Shown here one piece after another: positions 26,427 through 35,335 of a DNA stretch of 64,000 nt (the first letter of the stretch is position 1; every line of letters begins with the position of its first letter). The notes under the pieces are model-generated. The model ran no database searches, was not told the origin of the DNA, and saw only the letters and a program-made list of their open reading frames with translations. The translations under genes and the position numbers were made by a program. Source of the DNA: Mesorhizobium qingshengii (lineage in GTDB: Bacteria > Pseudomonadota > Alphaproteobacteria > Rhizobiales > Rhizobiaceae); NCBI RefSeq assembly GCF_027563465.1, contig NZ_JAPFQA010000003.1, forward strand, positions 248,001 through 312,000. The letters run 5' to 3'.

Positions 26427-27056
26427 TCAGGCAGCCGAAAGGACGATTTCTTCCGGCGTGGCGTGGATCGAAATCGTCATGTTGGCCTCACGCGCCAGAA
26501 GCAGCGTGTAATAAGGCTGTACCGAATGCGCGTCGATCGGCTCCTCCGGCTTGTGACCGGAATGCAGTTCGAGGAATTTTGGCGGCACGCGCAGCATCGG
26601 GCCGCTCGCGGCGAGCGCAAAGCGTGGCTCGGTTTCGAGGTTCTCAAGCGTCACGGAAAGCTTGCCGCCGCGCGGAATGGCGGCGTTGGCGACGAGGAGC
26701 AGGTTGAGCAGCAGCTTGACCTTGTTCTTGGGCAGCAGCGCGCGGGTTCCGTTCCAGCTCAGTTCCGGCTTCTCGTTCTTGAGGAAAGCAATGGCGACGG
26801 CTTCGGCGTCGCCGGTGTCGATCAGCATGCCGGCCGAGCCGGCGGCGCCGAAAGCGATGCGGGCGAATTGCAGGCGGGCCGAAGCGTTGCGGGCGCTCTG
26901 GCGGATCAGCTTCATGGCGTCTTCGTCGGCGCCGCCTTCGTCGAGCAGTTCGAGCCCGTTGTTGATCGCGCCGACCGGCGAGATGATGTCGTGGCAGACC
27001 CGGCTGCACAGAAGCGCTGCCAGATCGGGTGCGGAAAGGGTGAACAGATCGGCCAT
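26427..27056 (-). CDS. chpT: Histidine phosphotransferase ChpT
   Basis: ChpT carries phosphate from CckA to CtrA and CpdR. The 209-residue protein has the dimerisation helices with the phospho-accepting His22 in LLCSRVCHDIISPVGAINNGLELL, then a degenerate ATPase-like C-terminal fold (SWNGTRALLPKNKVKLLLNLLLVANAAIPRGG). ATG 27056 (MADLFTL) gives the typical start; the longer frame runs into the divergent promoter region. Its closeness to ctrA and eipA matches the order known from Brucella. Confidence 0.93.
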   Translation of the reverse strand: MADLFTLSAPDLAALLCSRVCHDIISPVGAINNGLELLDEGGADEDAMKLIRQSARNASARLQFARIAFGAAGSAGMLIDTGDAEAVAIAFLKNEKPELSWNGTRALLPKNKVKLLLNLLLVANAAIPRGGKLSVTLENLETEPRFALAASGPMLRVPPKFLELHSGHKPEEPIDAHSVQPYYTLLLAREANMTISIHATPEEIVLSAA

Positions 27057-27392
27057 CGGCGAAAATCCCTGCAAAATTTCACGACTCACGGCCGAGCGAT
27101 CTATTGTCGCCTGCCCACACGAATCACGCGCTCTCCTCGGGCTTTCTGAATACACAGCGCCCGTGCGTGCGGCAACAAATCCAAAATTGTGGTCATGGCA
27201 AATGGCGTGTTCACGCAGGCTGCCGATGAGCGATCCGAAACAGCCTTTGAACCGCCATGTTCATGTGTGAGCTTAATGGTTGAAAAAGAATTACGGCATA
27301 GTTTGCCCGTAACAGTTACCCTTAACGGCCGGCTAAAGAGCCGTACGGGTGCGAGGCGTCGGCGAAGGTGCTCCCTGACGGAGATTGGAAGC
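27057..27392. promoter_or_regulatory. Divergent chpT-eipA regulatory region
   Basis: These 336 bases hold no gene. They include a GAATC (GANTC) site at 27121-27125 and an AT-rich stretch at 27270-27340 with TTAATGGTTGA (27273-27283), one base from the reverse of the TTAACCAT half-site, and a TTAAC at about 27333. CtrA control of eipA is reported in Brucella; the sites here are candidates only. Confidence 0.4.
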
Positions 27393-28001
27393 ATGTTTTC
27401 CCGATTCTACGACCGGACCCTGTTCCGTGTCATCCCAGACCGGGCATTTGTCCGTGTCGTATCAATGACGATCGCGCTCATGGGCGTTCTCGTGTTCTCG
27501 ACTTCAGCCCTGCGGGCCCAGGAATATACCGCTCAGGAGATTATCGATTCCGGTCACAAGTTCTTCGGCGCGACATCGGGCGGGCTCGCCACGGTCGTCG
27601 AGAAGATCTTTGCTTCCTACGGCCTGCCCAACGGTTATCTGCTGGGCGAAGAGGGCTCGGGCGCGCTGATCGGCGGCCTGACCTATGGCGAAGGCACACT
27701 CTACACCAAGAACGCCGGTGATCACAAAGTGTTCTGGCAAGGTCCATCGCTCGGCTGGGATTTCGGCGGCGAGGGGTCGCGGGTGATGATGCTGGTCTAC
27801 AATCTCGACGACGTGAGCAGCCTTTACAACCGCTATGGCGGCGTTGCCGGCTCGGCCTATGTGGTGGCGGGCGTCGGCTTCAACGTGCTGAAGAACAACA
27901 ACGTGCTGCTGGTGCCGATCCGTACCGGCGTCGGCGCTCGGCTCGGTGTCAATCTCGGCTATCTGAAGCTTACCGAGCGTGCCACTTGGAATCCGTTCTG
28001 A
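27393..28001 (+). CDS. eipA: Envelope integrity protein EipA (DUF1134)
   Basis: This 202-residue protein has a signal sequence (cleavage near ALRA|QE, residue 42) and a DUF1134 core with SGHKFFGATSGGLATVVEKIF, WQGPSLGWDFGGEGSRVMMLVYNL and RYGGVAGSAYVVAGVGFNVL. In Brucella, EipA is a small periplasmic beta-barrel protein needed for envelope stress resistance and virulence and controlled by CtrA. ATG 27393 follows GGAGA. The position beside chpT and ctrA mirrors the Brucella locus. A perfect 11-bp hairpin follows the stop. Confidence 0.92.
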   Translation: MFSRFYDRTLFRVIPDRAFVRVVSMTIALMGVLVFSTSALRAQEYTAQEIIDSGHKFFGATSGGLATVVEKIFASYGLPNGYLLGEEGSGALIGGLTYGEGTLYTKNAGDHKVFWQGPSLGWDFGGEGSRVMMLVYNLDDVSSLYNRYGGVAGSAYVVAGVGFNVLKNNNVLLVPIRTGVGARLGVNLGYLKLTERATWNPF

Positions 28002-28014
28002 CGTGAACCCGTCC

Positions 28015-28040
28015 CGTTGCGGCAAAAGCTTGCCGCAACG
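28015..28040. terminator. Hairpin after eipA
   Basis: CGTTGCGGCAA (28015-28025) and TTGCCGCAACG (28030-28040) form an 11-bp perfect stem with loop AAGC, 14 bases after the eipA stop. There is no U-tract, so it may be a weak terminator or an mRNA 3' stabiliser. Confidence 0.5.
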
Positions 28041-28099
28041 CTGGATTTCCGCCATGCCAACGTGGCACAGTCCAGCTTTCGTCCATAACGGGTGGTCAC

Positions 28100-29236
28100 T
28101 TGGTTCAGTCGTTCCTGTTCTTTGCCCTCGGCTTCCTCTGCGCCGGATTTCTGGCGCTGATGATTGCCCCGGCCATATGGCGGCGGGCCGTCGCCTTGAC
28201 GCGCAGGCGCATCGAAGCCTCGATACCGTTGACGCAAACCGAAATCCAGGCCGACAAGGACCGTATCCGGGCCGAGTTCGCCATGTCGGCGCGTCGTCTC
28301 GAAATGAGCGTCAAGGTGTTGCGGGAGAAGACGGCGGAGCAGCTGGTCGAGATCAATCGTGGCCGCGAGGCCCTGAAGGGCCTGGCGGTCGAGCGCATGG
28401 ACAAGAACCAGGCGCTTAGCGAACTGGGGGCCAAGGGCGAGATGCTGCGGCAGCGCGAGGGCGAGCTGCAGCTTCTGTCGGACCGGCTCAAGGAAACCGA
28501 ACGCAAGCTGGAAAAGCGCGCGCTCGAGCTCGAAAAGCTGGAGCGCATGTATGATGACGCCAGTTTTGCCTCCAGCAGCCGGCAGATCGAGCTCGTGGCG
28601 CGCGAATCCGAATTGCAGAAACTCGCCAGCGACATTTCGCTGCTGCGCGGCCAGCGCAAGGAAGCGGAAAGGCGCAACCAGGAGATCGCCGCCGAAAGCA
28701 AGGCCGCGCGCGATGCCCTGAAAGCCGAGAAGAAAAGGACCGCTGAGCTCGACAAGAAGCTCGAACGGCTGCTTGCCACGCTCGCCGATCGCGAGGAAAA
28801 GCTCGACCGCCGCGAAAAGGAACTGGCGCGGCTTCGCGAAAAGTCGAAAGCCGAGGACAGCGCACCGGCCTTGCGGCTGGTCGGCAAGGACGGTGGAGCC
28901 GCCAAGGGCGATGACGTCGACAAGGCAATCGCCAAGCTCGACAGCGATCGTGAGCGGCTCGAGGCCAGGCTGACGGCGCTGGCGCGCGAGAACAAGAGGC
29001 TGAAAGCGGATCTCGACGCGATGGCCGCGTCCGGCCCCACGGATGGCAGCTCCGCATTGCGCGAGCAGATGAACGAACTGGCGGCCGAGGTCGTCCACCT
29101 GACGGCCAAGCTCGAAGGACCTGATTCGCCGATCGCCAGGGCGCTGGCGGCACCCTCGGATGCGCGGTCCGGCCGCGGTGGCCGCAGCCTTGCGGACCGC
29201 GTGCGGGCGCTGCAGAAGGCCGCCACGGCAAACTGA
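28100..29236 (+). CDS. Membrane-anchored coiled-coil protein of unknown function
   Basis: This 378-residue protein has one N-terminal membrane segment (SFLFFALGFLCAGFLALMIAPAIW) and then about 280 residues of charged heptad-like sequence rich in E, K, R, L and A (for example KLEKRALELEKLERM and REEKLDRREKELARLREK), ending in a low-complexity tail. The anchor is followed by Arg-rich residues, so the coil should lie in the cytoplasm. The start is a TTG at 28100. No known family is recognised. Its place after eipA suggests an envelope or division role, but this is only context. Confidence 0.8.
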   Translation: MVQSFLFFALGFLCAGFLALMIAPAIWRRAVALTRRRIEASIPLTQTEIQADKDRIRAEFAMSARRLEMSVKVLREKTAEQLVEINRGREALKGLAVERMDKNQALSELGAKGEMLRQREGELQLLSDRLKETERKLEKRALELEKLERMYDDASFASSSRQIELVARESELQKLASDISLLRGQRKEAERRNQEIAAESKAARDALKAEKKRTAELDKKLERLLATLADREEKLDRREKELARLREKSKAEDSAPALRLVGKDGGAAKGDDVDKAIAKLDSDRERLEARLTALARENKRLKADLDAMAASGPTDGSSALREQMNELAAEVVHLTAKLEGPDSPIARALAAPSDARSGRGGRSLADRVRALQKAATAN

Positions 29237-29238
29237 AA

Positions 29239-30042
29239 TCAGTCCCTGTTTGCAGAAAAATGATGCAGGGCGATGGCTGACGCCGCGGCGACGTTCAGGC
29301 TGTCGAAGCCTTGCGCCATGCCAATGCGCACCGTGTGCAGGCGGGCAAGCAGGCTTTCAGGCAGGCCTTCGCCCTCGGTGCCGAGATAGAGCGCCAGGCG
29401 CTCGCTCGGCCGCGCATCGCGTATGTCGGTCTGCCCGCGTGGCGACAGCGCAAACTGGCGATAGAAGCGGCGGTCAAGCGTTGCCGTGAAGTCGGCGGCG
29501 TCGGTGAATGACGCGAAGGGGATTTTGAGCGCGGCGCCGACCGAAACGCGGATCGCCTTGCGATAGAGCGGGTCGCAGCATGTCGCATCCAGCAATACCG
29601 CATCGGCGCCAAAGGCGGCGGCGTTGCGGAAGATCGAACCCATATTGTCATGGTTGGCGATGCCGACGAGCACCACGAGCAGCGCGCGGGCTGGCAAGGC
29701 ATCGAGCAGGGCCTCCGCCGTCCGCGGCGAACCCTTGCGGCCTATGGCCAGGATGCCGCGATGCATGTGAAACCCGGCGATCGCGTCCATCACCGCGCTG
29801 GTGGCGACATAGACCGGCAGGTCTGCCGGCGCCTTGCGCAGGATGGCCTCGAGGCCAGCCAGCCGGTTTTCCAGAACCAGCACCGATTCGGCTGCAAAGC
29901 GTCCCGTCGACAGCAGCAGGTCGAGCACCACCTTGCCTTCGGCAACGAAGCGGCCTTGCCGACCGGCGAGGTCACGCTCGCGGATGTCGAGATAGGCGGC
30001 AACACGCGGGTCTTGCGGGTCGTCGATACGAATGGGGTCCAT
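29239..30042 (-). CDS. TrmH/SpoU-family RNA methyltransferase
   Basis: This 267-residue SPOUT protein has an N-terminal substrate-binding region (GRFVAEGKVVLDLLLSTGRF) and the knotted SAM domain: LVVLVGIANHDNMGSIFRNAAAFGADAVLLD, LALYLGTEGEGLPESLL and IGMAQGFDSLNVAAASAIALH. These are the three SpoU motifs. It should 2'-O-methylate a ribose in tRNA or rRNA. The ATG at 30042 is chosen since the longer frame has no family match. It converges with the coiled-coil gene with 2 bases between stops. Confidence 0.9.
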   Translation of the reverse strand: MDPIRIDDPQDPRVAAYLDIRERDLAGRQGRFVAEGKVVLDLLLSTGRFAAESVLVLENRLAGLEAILRKAPADLPVYVATSAVMDAIAGFHMHRGILAIGRKGSPRTAEALLDALPARALLVVLVGIANHDNMGSIFRNAAAFGADAVLLDATCCDPLYRKAIRVSVGAALKIPFASFTDAADFTATLDRRFYRQFALSPRGQTDIRDARPSERLALYLGTEGEGLPESLLARLHTVRIGMAQGFDSLNVAAASAIALHHFSANRD

Positions 30043-30214
30043 GCGTTCCTCGCGGCCATCGCACGCGTCCGAAAAACCGATCGGCTCCCGGCGCATACCC
30101 TGGGTTCGGAAAGCACGATGCGACAATTCAGGACTGTCAGCTACCTCCGTGCGTCCGGATCGACGCACGTCGCCGCGAAAGCGTTATCACCGATTACAAG
30201 GCGGGCTTGTCAGG

Positions 30215-30559
30215 TCAGGTGCCAGCGCGCCGCAAGCGTTGCGCCATGTGGGACAACTCATCCTGGCCGCTGCCGAAAATGCCGTCCAGCATGCCGAGCA
30301 GTTCACGCACGGCGTCGGACTTGCAGGAATAGTAGATCATCTGACGATCGCGACGGGTGTCCACGAGGTCGAGGGCCCGTAACTTGGCCAGATGTTGCGA
30401 CAGGGCGGATTGGCTGAGCATTACCTTCTCGGCGATGGCGCCAACCGACATTTCGCCGTCGATCAGGTAGCTCATGATCAACAGCCGTTTTTCATTGCCC
30501 ATCAGCATCAGAAATTCTGCTGCCGATTCGGCGTTGGCGATTAGCTTTGTCGAGACCAT
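30215..30559 (-). CDS. ArsR-family regulator, NolR-like
   Basis: This 114-residue winged helix protein has AESAAEFLMLMGNEKRLLIMSYLIDGEMSVGAIAEKVMLSQSALSQHLAKLRALDLVDTRRDRQMIYYS. The SQSALSQHLxKLR and TRRDxQxIYYS stretches resemble my recollection of rhizobial NolR, a regulator of nodulation and core genes. It lacks the metal-binding CxC of classic ArsR. GGGGGA precedes ATG 30559. It stands alone. Whether it is a true NolR orthologue needs a tree. Confidence 0.82.
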   Translation of the reverse strand: MVSTKLIANAESAAEFLMLMGNEKRLLIMSYLIDGEMSVGAIAEKVMLSQSALSQHLAKLRALDLVDTRRDRQMIYYSCKSDAVRELLGMLDGIFGSGQDELSHMAQRLRRAGT

Positions 30560-30720
30560 CGATCCCCCGTGCCTTTTGCTCATCCCGACGCCATGGGGGC
30601 AATGGCATCTGATTCCATAAACTCACTTGTGAATAGGCGCTGGCGAGTCAGCTCCAATAGCAAAGGTAGAACATTTCGTTCAAATCTCAAGCATTGCTTT
30701 TGATCCAATACGATTAAGTG

Positions 30721-31503
30721 TCAGTTTTTTGCATTGGCGCCGGTTCTGGCGATGCTGGCCATCTCGACCAGAACCTGCCGCAATTCCCCTGCCGACGCCA
30801 AAGGTTGCGGGAAGAAGACCCGGCAAACATTGTCGCCCGACACCAGATCCATACCATCGGCATCGAATCCGGCAATGGTCCAGCCGTCGCCGGAAGCCTT
30901 GGCGAAATGACGCGCATAAACCGCGATCGCGTCGAGATGGTCGGCGTTCATGTGGTCGACGGCGGATTGTTCGCTCGCGGCCAGCTCCTCGACGATCGGT
31001 CCGCTGTTGAGCAGGTTGGATCGATCGAGCTGATAAGCCTTGCCGAAGCCTCCATTCAGGCTGGCGTGTCGCGGTTCCAGTCGAAAAATCGAAAAGTCGC
31101 CGAGCCCGGCGTAGAGGCTCGCCTTGGGATTGCGGTTGAGATAACGGCGCTCGGCGCGTGCATGCGCGTTCGATCCGCGCTCGAGGCGTGCCGCCTGGCA
31201 GACCAGCGTCAGGCGTGGGTGCGCCAGCGGGTCGCCCTTGCCGGGCTCGCCGACCAGCAGGGAACAGCGCGGATCGGCAAGCAGGGCGCCGGTGTGCGCC
31301 GAGAGCATCGAAACCAGGATCAGCGGCGCGCCGTCGATGTCCGTGGCCACACCGACCCTGCTGGCCAGCGGCGAGCCGGTTTGCGGCTCGATCACCGCCA
31401 GCGCGCCGAAACGGGCGCGGCGCAGAAGCGTCTTCGCCAGGCGGATCGCCTCGGCGTCAGTCTCGCGGATCACGGCTTTCTTCTGGTCCGTCAAAACGCC
31501 CAT
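30721..31503 (-). CDS. HugZ-like heme-associated protein (PNPOx-like plus DUF2470)
   Basis: This 260-residue protein has a split-barrel flavin/heme fold at the N-terminus (RRARFGALAVIEPQTGSPLASRVGVATDIDGAPLILVSMLSAHTGAL, LLVGEPGKGDPLAHPRLTL) and a C-terminal DUF2470 domain (AVDHMNADHLDAIAVYARHF). HugZ and relatives bind or degrade heme. The HMNxDH motif is conserved in this group. No heme-uptake genes are adjacent, so its physiological role remains open. Confidence 0.85.
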   Translation of the reverse strand: MGVLTDQKKAVIRETDAEAIRLAKTLLRRARFGALAVIEPQTGSPLASRVGVATDIDGAPLILVSMLSAHTGALLADPRCSLLVGEPGKGDPLAHPRLTLVCQAARLERGSNAHARAERRYLNRNPKASLYAGLGDFSIFRLEPRHASLNGGFGKAYQLDRSNLLNSGPIVEELAASEQSAVDHMNADHLDAIAVYARHFAKASGDGWTIAGFDADGMDLVSGDNVCRVFFPQPLASAGELRQVLVEMASIARTGANAKN

Positions 31504-31526
31504 CGCAATAAGCTGATTTTTCTTCT

Positions 31527-32705
31527 CTAGTTATTGGCCTGCATGCCGAGTTTGACAAGGTCGTCGATCTCGGTTTTCGCAAAGCCGAAACGCGCCAGCA
31601 CTGTCGACGGCGACAGATCCTCGTCGCCAGGCTTCGTTGCCGGTGCCGGCCGCGAGCCCAAGAAACGCGGCGCCGGCGCAGGGCGCTCAAACGCACCCGT
31701 TGTCACGAAGGAATCGCGCGACCGATTGTGTGGATGATGCTTCGCCTCACGCAGCGACAGGACCGGAGCAACGCAGGCATCGGTTTCGGCAAACAGCCGG
31801 TCCCAGTCGTCGCGTGATTTCCGCCTGATCCGGTCGGCAATGGCGGCGCGCATCGGTGGCCACTGCGACTTGTCATACTGGCCGGGTACAAACCGTCCGT
31901 CGAGTGGCAGCAGCCTGGCGAATTCGGCGAAGAATTGCGGCTCCAGGCAGCCTATGGCGATGTGCCCGCCATCCGCCGTCTCATAGGTGTCGTAGAAGGG
32001 AGCGCCGGAATCGAGCAGGTTCGCGCCACGCCTTTCGTCCCAAAGGCCAGCCGCCGTCAGGGCGTGCAGGGGCGTCGCCAGCATCGAGACGCCCTCAACC
32101 ATCGCGGCGTCGATTACCTGGCCCTTGCCGGTGCGCGCGCGTTGGAACAGGGCGGCCAGCACGCCGGCAACCAGCATCATGGTGCCGCCGCCATAGTCGG
32201 CGACGAGGTTGAGCGGCGGGACTGGGCGGCTGTCCGCGTGTCCAATTGCGTGCAGCAGGCCCGAATAGGCAAGGTAGGTGATATCGTGGCCGGCGCGGCC
32301 CGCGAGCGGTCCATCCTGGCCGAAGCCGGTCATGCGTCCGTAGATCAGAGCCGGGTTGCGCGCCAGAACGATATCCGGACCGAGGCCAAGCTGCTCCATG
32401 ACGCCTGGGCGAAAGCCTTCGACCAGAAGGTCGGCCTTTTCGGCAAGGCGCAGCGCCAGTTCGGTGCCTTCCTGGCGCTTCAGGTCGATCCGAAGGATGG
32501 AGCGGCCGTGACGATCGATGTTGTATTCATCCGGCAGCGACAGCAGCGGCCGGTCCGAACCAGCCCGTTCGATGCGCAGCACCTGCGCGCCCATTTCCGA
32601 AAGCATCAGGCCCGCCAACGGCACGGGACCGAGCCCGGCCATCTCGATCACCTTCAGCCCGGCAAGCGGGCCGGTCTTTCCGGCGGTGGATATGCCGGTG
32701 TTCAT
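31527..32705 (-). CDS. CaiB/BaiF-family CoA transferase, alpha-methylacyl-CoA racemase-like
   Basis: This 392-residue protein shows the family's N-terminal LAGLKVIEMAGLGPVPLAGLMLSEMGAQVLRIER, the catalytic region YGRMTGFGQDGPLAGRAGHDITYLAYSGLLHAIG (His and Asp of GHDxxY) and GKGQVIDAAMVEG. The absence of an added HTH or long insert and the GHDITYLA form point to the racemase branch, which epimerises 2-methylacyl-CoAs. It is followed 6 bases upstream in transcript order by the hydroxyacyl-CoA-dehydrogenase-like SDR, suggesting branched or methylated fatty acid breakdown. Confidence 0.85.
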   Translation of the reverse strand: MNTGISTAGKTGPLAGLKVIEMAGLGPVPLAGLMLSEMGAQVLRIERAGSDRPLLSLPDEYNIDRHGRSILRIDLKRQEGTELALRLAEKADLLVEGFRPGVMEQLGLGPDIVLARNPALIYGRMTGFGQDGPLAGRAGHDITYLAYSGLLHAIGHADSRPVPPLNLVADYGGGTMMLVAGVLAALFQRARTGKGQVIDAAMVEGVSMLATPLHALTAAGLWDERRGANLLDSGAPFYDTYETADGGHIAIGCLEPQFFAEFARLLPLDGRFVPGQYDKSQWPPMRAAIADRIRRKSRDDWDRLFAETDACVAPVLSLREAKHHPHNRSRDSFVTTGAFERPAPAPRFLGSRPAPATKPGDEDLSPSTVLARFGFAKTEIDDLVKLGMQANN

Positions 32706-32711
32706 GACCAG

Positions 32712-33473
32712 CTATTTCGGTGCCATGCGGATGGCGCCGTCGAGGCGGATGGTTTCGCCGTTCAGCATCTGGTTCTCGATGATGTGCAACGCAAGGGCCG
32801 CATATTCGGATGGCTCGCCGAGACGCGACGGGAAGGGCACCGCGGCGCCCAGCGAATCCTGCACCTCCTGCGGCATACCGGCCACCATCGGTGTCTTGAA
32901 GATGCCGGGCGCGATGGTGCAGACCCGGATACCGGAACGGGCAAGGTCGCGCGCCACCGGCAGCGTCATGCCGACGACGCCACCCTTGGAGGCTGAGTAG
33001 GCGGCCTGGCCGATCTGGCCGTCATAGGCGGCGACAGAGGCGGTGTTGACGATGACACCACGCTCGCCGCCTTGCAGCGGCTCGAGCCTTGCGGCGCGGT
33101 CGGCGACGAGACGGATCATGTTGAAAGTGCCGATCAAATTGACTTCGATCACCTTGCGGTACTGATCGAGGGGATGGGGACCATCCTTGCCGATCGTTTT
33201 CACGCCGATGGCGATGCCGGCGCAATTGACCAGGATACGTGGCTCGCCAAGCTTGGCGGCGACCTCGGCGAGAGCGGCAGTGCCACCGTCGGCGCTGCTG
33301 ACATCGCATTGGACGGCAATGCCGCCGATCTCGGCCGCAACCTTTGCCGCGCGGTCAATGCCGACGTCGAAGATGGCGACGCGGGCGCCCTTGGCGGCAA
33401 GCGCGCGCGCCGTTGCCTCGCCAAGACCGGAACCGCCGCCGGTAACGATCGCGATCTGGCCGTTCGGGTTCAT
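32712..33473 (-). CDS. SDR-family 3-hydroxyacyl-CoA dehydrogenase type II-like
   Basis: This 253-residue SDR has [52 protein letters not shown] (Ser, Tyr, Lys) and [37 protein letters not shown]. The long loop after the first NAG motif and the PFPSRLG ending are typical of HSD17B10-type enzymes that oxidise 3-hydroxy-2-methylacyl-CoA. It is the first gene of a two-gene operon with the racemase-like gene. Confidence 0.88.
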   Translation of the reverse strand: MNPNGQIAIVTGGGSGLGEATARALAAKGARVAIFDVGIDRAAKVAAEIGGIAVQCDVSSADGGTAALAEVAAKLGEPRILVNCAGIAIGVKTIGKDGPHPLDQYRKVIEVNLIGTFNMIRLVADRAARLEPLQGGERGVIVNTASVAAYDGQIGQAAYSASKGGVVGMTLPVARDLARSGIRVCTIAPGIFKTPMVAGMPQEVQDSLGAAVPFPSRLGEPSEYAALALHIIENQMLNGETIRLDGAIRMAPK

Positions 33474-33531
33474 GGCGTCATCCTTTCACGTGAGAACAGG
33501 GACTGATCAGGCGCCAGGTCGGCTCGCAAGG

Positions 33532-34068
33532 TCAACCCATCACTGTGATGTGATCGGCAACCCTGGCCTGATCGGCGTGGCAGACTTCGCCCGAGAGCCT
33601 GGCGACCGCGCCCGGCGTGATCTCGTGCGACAGCAGCCGGTCGAGATCGACGGGGCGTGGCATCGAAATCTGGCCGCGCGGGATCCTCTTGAAGCCGAGC
33701 GGTCCGTAATAGGGCTCGTCGCCAACCAGCATGACGGCGGGCGCGCCGGCCTTGGCGGCCGCTTCCAGCGAGATCGCTACCAGCCGGCGGCCGATGCCGA
33801 GGTTCTTGAAGGCCGGCCGCACCGCAAGCGGCCCGAGCATCAGGGCGCGGCCGGCGCCGGCGGCAATGCGGGTCATGCGCACCGAAGCGACGACGGTATC
33901 GCCATCGACGGCGACAAAGGACAGCGACCGCTGGTGCCCTCCAGCCTCGCGGATCTTGTAGGCGGCCAGCACGAAACGGCCGGGCCCGAAGGCCTCGTCA
34001 TTGATGGCTTCGATCTGGAGGTCATGCGCCGGGGTTTCCGGCAGGTATTTCACGTCGGCAAGGCTCAT
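33532..34068 (-). CDS. GNAT-family N-acetyltransferase
   Basis: This 178-residue protein has the GNAT core: SVRMTRIAAGAGRALMLGPLAVRPAFKNLGIGRRLVAISLEAA, with the acetyl-CoA loop (N-L-G-I-G-R), then VMLVGDEPYYGPLGFKRI. It is most like YhbS-type acetyltransferases. The acceptor is unknown. It stands alone between the SDR pair and the glutathionyl-hydroquinone reductase gene. Confidence 0.87.
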   Translation of the reverse strand: MSLADVKYLPETPAHDLQIEAINDEAFGPGRFVLAAYKIREAGGHQRSLSFVAVDGDTVVASVRMTRIAAGAGRALMLGPLAVRPAFKNLGIGRRLVAISLEAAAKAGAPAVMLVGDEPYYGPLGFKRIPRGQISMPRPVDLDRLLSHEITPGAVARLSGEVCHADQARVADHITVMG

Positions 34069-34341
34069 GGTCTTTGCGTTCCGGTAGAGGAGGAAAGGTT
34101 TGCTGCAAACGGCAGCATTCGCCAGTCAGCGCTTCATCAAGCGCGGGCGCCCTTTCGTCGTCGGTCAAACCGGATCAAGGCAAAGTCGAACATGCGGATT
34201 GTCCGCTAGCATCAATTTCCCGCGGCTGCAATCGGAGGCTTCTTGGGCCACGCCATCGCTTGACGGTCTGTTCAGCGTCAGGCGATTTCCGCGCAGCCGC
34301 CTGGTGTCCTACATGGAAGGCAAGCAGGAAAGGAACATGCG

Positions 34342-35334
34342 ATGGGATTGCTGGTCGACGGCAAATGGCAGGACCGCTGGTACGACACCAAGGACAGCGG
34401 CGGCAAGTTCGTGCGGGCGCGATCGCATTGGCGCGACTGGATCACCCGCGACGGAGCGCCAGCCGAAGGCCGCAGCCGCGGCTTCAAGGCAGAGCCCGGC
34501 CGCTATCACCTCTATGTCTCGCTTGCTTGTCCGTGGGCGCACCGGACGCTGATCTTTCGGGCGCTGAAGAAGCTCGAAGGCATCATATCGGTGTCGGTGG
34601 TGCATCATTTCATGGGTGCCAACGGCTGGACGTTCCTGGCCGAGGACGGCGCCACCGGCGACACGCTCTACGGCCTCGACTTCCTGCACCAGATCTATAC
34701 CAGGGCCGATCCGGCCTATTCGGGCCGGGTAACGGTGCCGGTGCTGTGGGACAAAAAGGAGCAGACCATCGTCTCCAACGAATCCTCCGAGATCATCCGC
34801 ATGCTGAATTCAGCCTTCGATGAATGGGGGGACGCCAGCCTCGATTTCTATCCGCAGGCGCTGCGCGGCGAGATCGATGCGATCAACGCGCTGGTCTATC
34901 CCTCCGTCAACAACGGCGTCTATCGCGCAGGCTTCGCAACCACGCAAGGCGCCTATGAGGAAGCATTCGGTGAGCTGTTCTCGGCGCTCGACACGCTGGA
35001 GGACCGCCTCTCGGGACAACGCTATCTGGTCGGCGATCGTATCACCGAGGCCGACTGGCGGCTGTTCACCACGCTGGTGCGCTTCGACCCGGTCTATGTC
35101 GGTCACTTCAAATGCAATCTGCGCCGCATCGCCGACTATCCGAACCTGTCGAACTATCTGCGCGATCTCTATCAGGTGCCTGGTGTCGCCGAGACGGTGA
35201 ACCTGCATCACATCAAGGCGCATTATTACGGCAGCCACGAGACGATCAATCCGACGCGGATCGTGCCGGTTGGCCCTGAACTCGATTATGCCGAACCGCA
35301 TGACCGGGCGCGGTTCCGCAAAGAGGCGGCCTGA
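34342..35334 (+). CDS. Glutathionyl-hydroquinone reductase (Xi-class GST, YqjG/ECM4-like)
   Basis: Xi-class enzymes reduce S-glutathionyl-hydroquinones. The 330-residue protein carries the catalytic Cys in YVSLACPWAHRTLIFRALKKLEG, TVPVLWDKKEQTIVSNESSEIIRMLNSAF (thioredoxin-fold cis-Pro and Ser-Glu), and the C-terminal LVGDRITEADWRLFTTLVRFDPVYVGHFKCN. All are family signatures. RBS AGGAAAGG precedes the ATG region near 34342. It ends 1 base before the convergent Nudix gene. Confidence 0.93.
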   Translation: MGLLVDGKWQDRWYDTKDSGGKFVRARSHWRDWITRDGAPAEGRSRGFKAEPGRYHLYVSLACPWAHRTLIFRALKKLEGIISVSVVHHFMGANGWTFLAEDGATGDTLYGLDFLHQIYTRADPAYSGRVTVPVLWDKKEQTIVSNESSEIIRMLNSAFDEWGDASLDFYPQALRGEIDAINALVYPSVNNGVYRAGFATTQGAYEEAFGELFSALDTLEDRLSGQRYLVGDRITEADWRLFTTLVRFDPVYVGHFKCNLRRIADYPNLSNYLRDLYQVPGVAETVNLHHIKAHYYGSHETINPTRIVPVGPELDYAEPHDRARFRKEAA

Positions 35335-35335
35335 T

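Noticed and set aside
28105..29226. 373-codon Ser/Arg-rich frame antisense to the coiled-coil gene
   Set aside because: The composition is the mirror of a Glu/Lys/Leu-rich coil, as expected for a shadow frame.
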